Positions 57,738 to 64,000 of a stretch of 64,000 bases of DNA are shown here, in pieces; position 1 is the first letter of the stretch; every line of letters starts with the position of its first letter. This DNA is from Luteimonas suaedae. Lineage in GTDB: Bacteria > Pseudomonadota > Gammaproteobacteria > Xanthomonadales > Xanthomonadaceae. The notes beneath the pieces were generated by a model. The model was not told the DNA's origin, ran no database searches, and worked only from the letters and a program-made list of their open reading frames with translations. The position numbers and the translations under genes are program-made. The stretch covers positions 1 through 64,000 of the forward strand of contig NZ_VSSP01000008.1 in the NCBI RefSeq assembly GCF_008312895.1, in the 5' to 3' direction.

Positions 57738-58812
57738 GCTCGCGCGCTGGCTGCAGGGTCTGGAGAACTTCTTCTCCCTGTTCAACTATCTGACCTTCCG
57801 CGGCATCCTCGCCGCGTTGACGTCGCTGTTCCTGTCGCTGTGGTGGGGCCCGGCGCTGATCCGCAGGCTGGCGCAGTACAAGGGCGGCCAGCCGATCCGC
57901 CAGGACGGCCCGCAGACGCATTTCTCCAAGGCCGGCACGCCGACCATGGGCGGTGCGCTGATCCTGATCGCGGTGCTGGCCGCGGTGCTGCTGTGGGGCG
58001 ACCTGCGCAACAAGTACGTATGGGTGGTGCTGGCGGTGATGCTGGCGTTCGGCGCGATCGGCTGGTACGACGACTGGATCAAGATCGTCAAGCGCGATCC
58101 CAACGGCCTGAAGTCGCGCTGGAAGTACCTGCTGCAGTCGCTGTTCGGCCTGGCCGCCGGCCTGTTCCTGTTCTACAGCGCCGACGTGCCGGCCGCGACC
58201 ACGTTCTACATTCCGCTGTTCAAGGCGATCGCGTTGCCGCTGGTGGGGGTGAGCTTCGTCGCCATCGCCTACTTCTGGATCGTCGGCTTCTCCAACGCGG
58301 TCAACCTCACCGACGGCCTCGACGGGCTGGCGATCATGCCGACGGTGCTGGTGGCGTGCGCGCTGGGCGTGTTCGCCTACGCCTCCGGCCACGCCGAATT
58401 CTCCGAGTACCTGCAGATCCCGCGCATCCCCGGTGCCGGCGAGCTGGTGATCATCTGCGCCGCGATCGCGGGCGCCGGACTCGGCTTCCTGTGGTTCAAC
58501 ACCTATCCGGCGATGGTGTTCATGGGCGACATCGGCGCGCTGGCGCTGGGCGCCGCGCTCGGCGCGATCGCGGTGATCGTGCGCCAGGAACTGGTGCTGG
58601 TGATCATGGGCGGGATCTTCGTCATCGAGACGCTGTCGGTGATGATCCAGGTGGCATCGTTCAAGCTTACCGGCCGGCGCGTGTTCCGGATGGCGCCGAT
58701 CCACCACCACTTCGAACTCAAGGGCTGGCCCGAGCCGCGGGTGATCGTGCGCTTCTGGATCATCTCGGTGATCCTGGTGCTGGTCGGCCTGGCCACGTTG
58801 AAGGTGCGCTGA
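57727..58812 (+). CDS. mraY: Phospho-MurNAc-pentapeptide transferase MraY
   Basis: Makes lipid I at the inner membrane. 361 residues, ten membrane helices. Catalytic acidic motifs [14 protein letters not shown] and [14 protein letters not shown], plus PIHHHFE near the end. The usual Ser of FMGDxGS is Ala here. Ribosome site GGGGAGG lies inside murF. ftsW starts at the last base of its stop. Confidence 0.97.
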   Translation: MLLELARWLQGLENFFSLFNYLTFRGILAALTSLFLSLWWGPALIRRLAQYKGGQPIRQDGPQTHFSKAGTPTMGGALILIAVLAAVLLWGDLRNKYVWVVLAVMLAFGAIGWYDDWIKIVKRDPNGLKSRWKYLLQSLFGLAAGLFLFYSADVPAATTFYIPLFKAIALPLVGVSFVAIAYFWIVGFSNAVNLTDGLDGLAIMPTVLVACALGVFAYASGHAEFSEYLQIPRIPGAGELVIICAAIAGAGLGFLWFNTYPAMVFMGDIGALALGAALGAIAVIVRQELVLVIMGGIFVIETLSVMIQVASFKLTGRRVFRMAPIHHHFELKGWPEPRVIVRFWIISVILVLVGLATLKVR

Positions 58813-60107
58813 TGGACGGCACGCCGCGCCAGGCCACCCGACTCGACGCCATCCACGGCCGCTTCGACCCGTGGCTGCTCGGCGCCGCCATCGCCCTGGC
58901 GACGCTGGGCGTGGTGATGGTGGCGTCGAGCTCGATCGCCATCGGCGAGGACCTGGCGGTGGGGCCGTTCTATTTCCTGATGCGCCATCTGGTGTTCCTG
59001 GCGGTCGGCATCGGCCTGTGCGTGTGGCTGATGCGCACCGAGCTCAAGAGCATCGAGCGCTTCGATCGCCTGCTGCTGCTGCTGTGCTTCGGGCTGCTGC
59101 TGGCGGTGTTCATTCCCGGCCTGGGCAAGAGCGTCAACGGCGCGCAGCGCTGGATCAATCTCGGCGTCTCCGGCTTCCAGACGGTCGAAGCGGTGAAGCT
59201 GATGTACATCGTCTGGCTGGCGAGCTACCTGGTGCGGTTCCGCGACGAGGTCAACGCCACCTGGGGCGCGATGCTCAAGCCGCTGGGCGTGGCGATCGGG
59301 CTGATGGCGCTGCTGGTGCTGCAGCCGGACTTCGGCTCGCTGGCGCTGATCCTGGCGATCACCGCCGGCATGCTGGTGCTCGGCGGCGTGCACATGCCGC
59401 GGATGGCGGCGCCGGTGATGGTGGTGCTGCCGCTGCTGGCGGTCGTCGCCATCGCCGAGCCGTACCGCATGCGCCGGCTGACCTCGTTCATGGATCCGTT
59501 CGCCGATCCGTTCAACAGCGGCTACCAGCTGGCGAACGCGCTGATGGCGGTCGGCCGCGGCGAATGGTTCGGCGTCGGGCTCGGCGCCTCGGTGCAGAAG
59601 CTGTCGTACCTGCCGGAGGCGCATACCGACTTCATCCTGGCGGTGATCGGCGAGGAGTTGGGCTTCTTCGGCGTCTGCCTGGTGATCGGCCTGTACGCGC
59701 TGTTGTGCGGGCGCGCGTTCTGGATCGGACTGAAGTGCGTGGAGATGCGGCGCCACTTCGCCGGCTACTGCGCGTTCGGCGTGGCGTTGTGGATCGCGTT
59801 GCAGAGCCTGGTCTCGATCGGCGTCAACCTCGGCCTGCTGCCGACCAAGGGCCTGACCCTGCCGCTGGTGTCCTACGGCGGCTCCAGCGTGCTGATGACC
59901 TGCGCTGCGGTCGGCGTGCTGTTGCGGGTCTCCTACGAACTCGATCGCGCCCAGCGCCAGGTGGCGCGGCTGCGCGGGGAGGCGGCGCAGCCGCCGGTCG
60001 TCGATGCGTCCCGCACGACACAGGCGCCTGTTCCGGCCGTCGGTGCGGTGCGCGGCACCAGCCGCCTGCGCCAGCGGATCGAGCCGACCCTGGGGAAGAC
60101 CGCATGA
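58812..60107 (+). CDS. ftsW: Septal peptidoglycan polymerase FtsW
   Basis: SEDS-family glycosyltransferase that polymerises septal glycan with FtsI. 431 residues, ten helices. Motifs VNGAQRWI, the essential Asp region ([13 protein letters not shown]), [30 protein letters not shown] and the C-terminal [10 protein letters not shown]. ftsW directly follows mraY, with no murD between, and directly overlaps murC, with no murG between. Confidence 0.96.
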   Translation: MDGTPRQATRLDAIHGRFDPWLLGAAIALATLGVVMVASSSIAIGEDLAVGPFYFLMRHLVFLAVGIGLCVWLMRTELKSIERFDRLLLLLCFGLLLAVFIPGLGKSVNGAQRWINLGVSGFQTVEAVKLMYIVWLASYLVRFRDEVNATWGAMLKPLGVAIGLMALLVLQPDFGSLALILAITAGMLVLGGVHMPRMAAPVMVVLPLLAVVAIAEPYRMRRLTSFMDPFADPFNSGYQLANALMAVGRGEWFGVGLGASVQKLSYLPEAHTDFILAVIGEELGFFGVCLVIGLYALLCGRAFWIGLKCVEMRRHFAGYCAFGVALWIALQSLVSIGVNLGLLPTKGLTLPLVSYGGSSVLMTCAAVGVLLRVSYELDRAQRQVARLRGEAAQPPVVDASRTTQAPVPAVGAVRGTSRLRQRIEPTLGKTA

Positions 60108-61552
60108 TCCGACGCCTGCTCGAGGCCCATGCGTTGTCCACGGCAGATTTCGCCCGCGCGTTCTCGCGCGTGCACTTCGTCGGCGTCGGTGGTGCCGGCA
60201 TGAGCGGCATCGCGGAAGTGCTGTGCACGCTCGGCTACGAGGTGTCCGGCTCCGACCTGGCCGACAACGCCGTCACCCGCCGGCTGCAGTCGCTCGGCAT
60301 CGCCGTGCATCGCGGACACGCGGCCGCCAACGTGCTCGGCACCGATTGCGTGGTGGTGTCCAGCGCGATCAAGCCCGACAACCCGGAACTTCTGGAGGCG
60401 CGTTCGCAGCGCATCCCGGTGGTGCCACGTGCGGAGATGCTGGCCGAGCTGATGCGCTTTCGCCGCGGCATCGCGGTGGCCGGCACCCACGGCAAGACCA
60501 CCACCACCTCGCTGTTGGCCAGCGTGCTGGCCGAGGGCGGGCTGGATCCGACGTTCGTCATAGGCGGCCAGCTGCTCGCCGCCGGCGCCAACGCGCGCCT
60601 GGGCGGCAGCGACTGGCTGGTGGCCGAGGCCGACGAGAGCGATGGCAGCTTCCTGCGCCTGAACCCGCTGATCGCCATCGTCACCAACATCGACGCCGAT
60701 CATCTGGAAAACTACGGCGGCGATTTCGCCCGGGTGCAGGCGGCGTTCTCCGAGTTCCTGCACCGGTTGCCGTTCTACGGGCTGGCGGTGCTGTGCATCG
60801 ACGATGCCGAAGTCGCGCAGCTGGCGACGCAAACGCCGCGTCACGTCACCACCTACGGCTTCGATCCCAAGGCCGACGTGCGCGCCGAGGACGTCGACCA
60901 GGACGGCCCGCGCATGCGTTTCGTGCTGCGCCTGCCGGACGGCTCGCGCACGCCGGTGTCGCTGGCGCTGCCCGGCCGCCACAACGTGCAGAATGCGCTG
61001 GCCGCCGCCTCGGTGGCCTGGCAGCTGGGCGTGGCGCCGGAGGCGATCGCCGCCGCGCTGCAGAAGTTCGCCGGCATCGGCCGCCGCTTCAACCTGCTGG
61101 CCGAGCTGCGCACCGCGCAGGGCGCGACGGTGCAACTGGTCGACGACTACGGCCATCACCCCAAGGAACTGAAGGCGGTGTTCGAGGCCGCGCGCGGCGG
61201 CTGGCCCGACCGGCGCCTGGTGGTGGCCTTCCAGCCGCACCGCTACAGCCGTACCCGCGACCTGCTGGACGACTTCGCCGGGGTGCTGTCGGAAGTCGAT
61301 GCGCTGGTGCTGACCGAGGTCTACGCCGCCGGCGAGGCGCCGATCGCCAACGCCGACGCCAAGGCGCTGGCACGCGCGATCCGCGCGCGCGGACGCATCG
61401 ATCCGGTGCTGGTCGCCAGCGCCCAGGACCTGCCGCGGATCCTGCCCGACGTGCTCGAGGACGGCGACCTGCTGCTGATGATGGGCGCCGGCGACATCGG
61501 CCAGGTGGTGCAACAGCTGGCCGCCGACGGTTTCGAGGAGGCGGCGGCATGA
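60104..61552 (+). CDS. murC: MurC ligase
   Basis: Adds L-alanine to UDP-MurNAc. 482 residues. N-terminal [15 protein letters not shown]-loop GTHGKTTTT (127-135, K131), [16 protein letters not shown] and [12 protein letters not shown] overlap with both ftsW and ddlB. Confidence 0.97.
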   Translation: MIRRLLEAHALSTADFARAFSRVHFVGVGGAGMSGIAEVLCTLGYEVSGSDLADNAVTRRLQSLGIAVHRGHAAANVLGTDCVVVSSAIKPDNPELLEARSQRIPVVPRAEMLAELMRFRRGIAVAGTHGKTTTTSLLASVLAEGGLDPTFVIGGQLLAAGANARLGGSDWLVAEADESDGSFLRLNPLIAIVTNIDADHLENYGGDFARVQAAFSEFLHRLPFYGLAVLCIDDAEVAQLATQTPRHVTTYGFDPKADVRAEDVDQDGPRMRFVLRLPDGSRTPVSLALPGRHNVQNALAAASVAWQLGVAPEAIAAALQKFAGIGRRFNLLAELRTAQGATVQLVDDYGHHPKELKAVFEAARGGWPDRRLVVAFQPHRYSRTRDLLDDFAGVLSEVDALVLTEVYAAGEAPIANADAKALARAIRARGRIDPVLVASAQDLPRILPDVLEDGDLLLMMGAGDIGQVVQQLAADGFEEAAA

Positions 61553-62505
61553 GCCTGCTCGCGCCCGCGCGCCATTCCGACCCGGCGGTGTTCGGCCGCG
61601 TCGCCGTGCTGATGGGCGGCAGTTCGTCCGAGCGCGAGGTCTCGCTGGATTCCGGCGCCGGCGTGCTCACGGCGCTGCGCGCCCGCGGGGTCGACGCGTA
61701 CGCGGTGGACGGTATTCCGGCCCTGGCGAAGGCGCTGGCCGGCGGCGAGTTCGATCGCGTGTTCAACATCCTCCACGGCCAGCACGGCGGCGGCGAGGAC
61801 GGCGTCGTGCAGGGCCTGATGGAGGCGCTCGGAGTGCCGTACACCGGCTCCGGCGTGCTCGGTTCGGCGCTGGCGATGGACAAGATCCGCACCAAGCAGG
61901 TGTGGCTGAGCCTCGGCCTGCCGACGCCGGGCTACACGCGCCTGCACAAGGGCGGCGATGTCCATGCCGCCGCGCGCGCGCTGGGGTTGCCGGTGATCGT
62001 CAAGCCATCGCAGGAAGGCTCCAGCGTCGGCGTCAGCCGCGTATTCGACGACGCCGGGCTCGACGCCGCGGTCGAGCTTGCCGCGCGTTATCCCGGCGAG
62101 TTGCTGATGGAACGGATGATCGAGGGCGACGAACTGACCGTCGGCATCCTGGACATCGGCGGCGCGGTGCATGCGCTGCCATCGATCCGCATCGTGCCCA
62201 AGGGCGCCTGGTACGACTACCACGCCAAGTACGTCGCCGAGGACACCCAATACCTGTGCCCGGGCCTGACCGGCGACGACGAGGCGCGGATCGGCCGGCT
62301 CTCGGTCGACGCGTTCGTCGCCGCCGGCTGCGCCGGCTGGGGCCGCGTGGACCTGATGCGCGATCGCGACAGCGGCGAATGCTTCCTGCTCGAGGTCAAC
62401 ACCGCCCCCGGCATGACCACCCATTCACTGGTGCCCAAGGCCGCGGCGCAGGCCGGCATGGACATGGAGGAACTGTGCTGGCGAATCCTGGAGACGACGT
62501 TGTGA
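61549..62505 (+). CDS. ddlB: D-alanine-D-alanine ligase
   Basis: ATP-grasp ligase that makes the D-Ala-D-Ala substrate of MurF. 318 residues: [50 protein letters not shown], and metal-binding [13 protein letters not shown]. Its TGA stop is the first codon of a family A palindrome, which spaces it from ftsQ. Confidence 0.97.
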   Translation: MSLLAPARHSDPAVFGRVAVLMGGSSSEREVSLDSGAGVLTALRARGVDAYAVDGIPALAKALAGGEFDRVFNILHGQHGGGEDGVVQGLMEALGVPYTGSGVLGSALAMDKIRTKQVWLSLGLPTPGYTRLHKGGDVHAAARALGLPVIVKPSQEGSSVGVSRVFDDAGLDAAVELAARYPGELLMERMIEGDELTVGILDIGGAVHALPSIRIVPKGAWYDYHAKYVAEDTQYLCPGLTGDDEARIGRLSVDAFVAAGCAGWGRVDLMRDRDSGECFLLEVNTAPGMTTHSLVPKAAAQAGMDMEELCWRILETTL

Positions 62506-62670
62506 GGCCGGGAGTCGGGAATCGGGAATCGGGAATCGCAGAAGCGAAAGGTCGCGGGTCTGTGGCGTTTGCTTCTGCATTGGCGTGCCTGTCGGACATC
62601 GGATGCGAGCGGTCGCTGTCCCGATTCCCGCCTTTCGCCATTCCCGATTCCCGATTCCCGATTACCGGCT
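62503..62670. repeat. Interrupted palindrome, family A, copy A3
   Basis: From the ddlB TGA: GGCCGGGAGTCGGGAATCGG and onward, identical over about 36 bases to the element at the gspE stop. Reverse-complement heptamers occupy 62620-62670. The spacer is unrelated to that of A1. Confidence 0.85.
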
Positions 62671-62686
62671 CCGAAGGAGCAAGCGA

Positions 62687-63580
62687 ATGACCGCCCTGCT
62701 GCGAATCATCGCGTGGACCTTGGCGCTGGCACTCGTCGCGCTGCCAGTGGTGGCGGTGCTGCAGGGCTGGATCGGCAGCGAGCGCTGGCCGCTGCGCACC
62801 CTGCGCGTGGTTGGCCAGGTCGAGCGCGTCGAGGACCGGGCGCTGCGCGAGGCGGTGCTGCCATTCGCGCGTCACGGTTTCTTCGCCATGCGCCTGAGCG
62901 ACGCGCAGGCGGCGGTGGCGCGGCTGCCGTGGGTGGAGCGCGCCGAGGTGCGCAAGCGCTGGCCGGACGTGGTCGAGGTGCGGATCGTCGAGCACCGGCC
63001 GTTCGCGCGCTGGGGCGAGGACCGGTTGCTGTCGGAGCAGGGACGGCTGTTCCCGATCGCAGGGATCGATCCGCCTCCGCAGCTGCCGCTGCTGCACGGG
63101 CCCGACGCGCGCGTGAGCGAAGTAGTCGCGCTGTACAACGAGGCGCGGGTGCTGTTCACCCCGGCTGGCTACCAGGTGCGGCGGCTGGCGCTGGACGAGC
63201 GCGGCAGCTGGTCGCTGACGCTGTCCAACGGCACCGAGGTCACGGTCGGCAGCCAGCAGGCACGCACGCGCCTGGAACGCTTCGCGCGCCTGCTGCCGCA
63301 GCTGCTGCAACAGAAGACATCGCGACTGCAGCGCGCCGACCTCCGCTACACCAACGGCTTCGCCCTCGAGTGGGGCGAAGAGCCGGGAATCGGGAATCGG
63401 GAATCGGAAACGGCAGGGGCAAATGCCGGCACCGGCACGCCGGCAGTGTTCGTCGTAGCCACGAATTCGTTTGGCGCCGGAAGCCGGTTGCGGCCGCCCC
63501 GACTCTCCACTCTCGATTTCCCATTCCCCGCTTTTGCGAATCACGAATCACGAATCATGAATCCCGGCCCAAACACATGA
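62687..63580 (+). CDS. ftsQ: Cell division protein FtsQ with repeat-derived tail
   Basis: Bitopic divisome scaffold. 297 residues: membrane helix about 6-26, POTRA domain (LRTLRVVGQVERVEDRALR), then the beta domain ending near residue 232 (NGFALEWG). Residues 234-297 are read from family A and B palindromes (63385-63566) and resemble no FtsQ. ATG 62687 has ribosome site AAGGAG. Stop overlaps ftsA by ATGA. Confidence 0.94.
   Translation: MTALLRIIAWTLALALVALPVVAVLQGWIGSERWPLRTLRVVGQVERVEDRALREAVLPFARHGFFAMRLSDAQAAVARLPWVERAEVRKRWPDVVEVRIVEHRPFARWGEDRLLSEQGRLFPIAGIDPPPQLPLLHGPDARVSEVVALYNEARVLFTPAGYQVRRLALDERGSWSLTLSNGTEVTVGSQQARTRLERFARLLPQLLQQKTSRLQRADLRYTNGFALEWGEEPGIGNRESETAGANAGTGTPAVFVVATNSFGAGSRLRPPRLSTLDFPFPAFANHESRIMNPGPNT
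63385..63566. repeat. Compound palindrome, families A and B, inside ftsQ 3' end
   Basis: GGGAATCGGGAATCGGGAAT-type heptamers at 63388-63410, family A reverse complements around 63507-63530, then GAATCAC heptamers at 63537-63563. All is translated in frame. Confidence 0.8.
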
Positions 63581-64000
63581 ACCGAAAAGGCGACAAAGCC
63601 CTCATCGTCGGACTCGACATCGGCACCTCCAAGGTGGTGGCGCTGGTCGGCGAGTATTCGCCGGGCAACCCCATCGAGGTGATCGGCATCGGCTCGCACG
63701 AATCGCGCGGTCTCAAGCGCGGCGTGGTGGTCGACATCGAGTCGACCGTGCAGTCGATCCAGCGCGCGATCGAGGAGGCCGAGCTGATGGCCGGCTGCGA
63801 GATCCGATCGGTCTACGCCTCGATCTCCGGCAACCACGTGCAGTGCAAGAACTCGCCCGGCATCGTCCCGATCCGCGACAGCGAGGTCACCTGGGCCGAC
63901 CTGGACCGGGTGCTCGAGGCCGCCAAGGCGGTGGCGATCCCGGCCGACCAGCGCATCCTGCACGCGATCCCGCGCGAGTACGTGCTCGACGATTCGCAGG
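63577..64000 (+). CDS. ftsA: Cell division protein FtsA (5' part)
   Basis: Actin-like protein that tethers FtsZ to the membrane. Only the first 141 residues lie in the window: phosphate-1 loop GLDIGTSKVVALVGE, then the 1A and 1C domains (SIQRAIEEAELMAGCEI, ASISGNHV, HAIPREYVLDD). The rest and ftsZ are expected beyond the window end. Confidence 0.96.
   Translation, partial: MNRKGDKALIVGLDIGTSKVVALVGEYSPGNPIEVIGIGSHESRGLKRGVVVDIESTVQSIQRAIEEAELMAGCEIRSVYASISGNHVQCKNSPGIVPIRDSEVTWADLDRVLEAAKAVAIPADQRILHAIPREYVLDDSQ

Overview
The window is GC-rich chromosomal DNA, almost certainly from a Lysobacteraceae/Xanthomonadaceae gammaproteobacterium (Lysobacter/Luteimonas-like). This is inferred from a Xanthomonas-type type II secretion operon (E-F-G then H-I-J-K-L-M-N-D, with a lipoprotein secretin last), a division/cell-wall (dcw) cluster without murD, a large TonB receptor locus with a tryptophan-halogenase-like gene, and dense REP-like palindromes. 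No tRNA, rRNA, prophage, IS element or CRISPR array was seen.

Layout. 302-3978: gspE, gspF, gspG. 4130-13112: a cassette that splits the secretion operon: an OmpR-type regulator, a convergent histidine kinase, a 1481-residue trimeric autotransporter adhesin and a secreted subtilisin-like protease closed by a strong terminator. 13367-20900: gspH-I-J-K-L-M-N-D, then two family-2 glycosyltransferase-like genes. 22753-23867: a 1.1 kb regulatory region with three LacI-type operator candidates and two short ORFs with strong ribosome sites. 23868-31585: TonB-dependent receptor, SapC-like, cupin/JmjC-like, tryptophan-halogenase-like and DUF6445-like genes. 31884-34644 (minus): pyrF and ettA, then a 297-bp tandem duplication. 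35469-44141: glyA, nrdR, ribD, a methyltransferase, FMN riboswitch, ribE, ribBA, ribH, nusB, thiL. 44160-49873: a PatB/MalY lyase, FAD-linked D-lactate-type dehydrogenase, yraN and lpoA (all minus), then rsmI (plus). 49966-50332: RNase P RNA. 50937-64000: mraZ, rsmH, ftsL, ftsI, murE, murF, mraY, ftsW, murC, ddlB, ftsQ, ftsA (cut by the window end).

Functional logic. The first third builds a type II secretion machine and carries surface or secreted factors (adhesin, protease) inside its operon. The middle is a probable glycan-responsive outer-membrane uptake locus. The rest is core metabolism: pyrimidine, one-carbon, riboflavin and thiamine cofactors, and peptidoglycan/division.

The most unusual feature is the set of interrupted palindromic repeats. 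At least seven families sit between and inside genes. Many lie exactly at stop codons (gspE, the cupin-like gene, glyA, ribD, the methyltransferase, nusB, ddlB, yraN). Others extend protein ends (RsmH, FtsI, FtsQ, RibD), lengthen pseudopilin leader peptides (GspG, GspI, GspJ) or interrupt MurE in frame.
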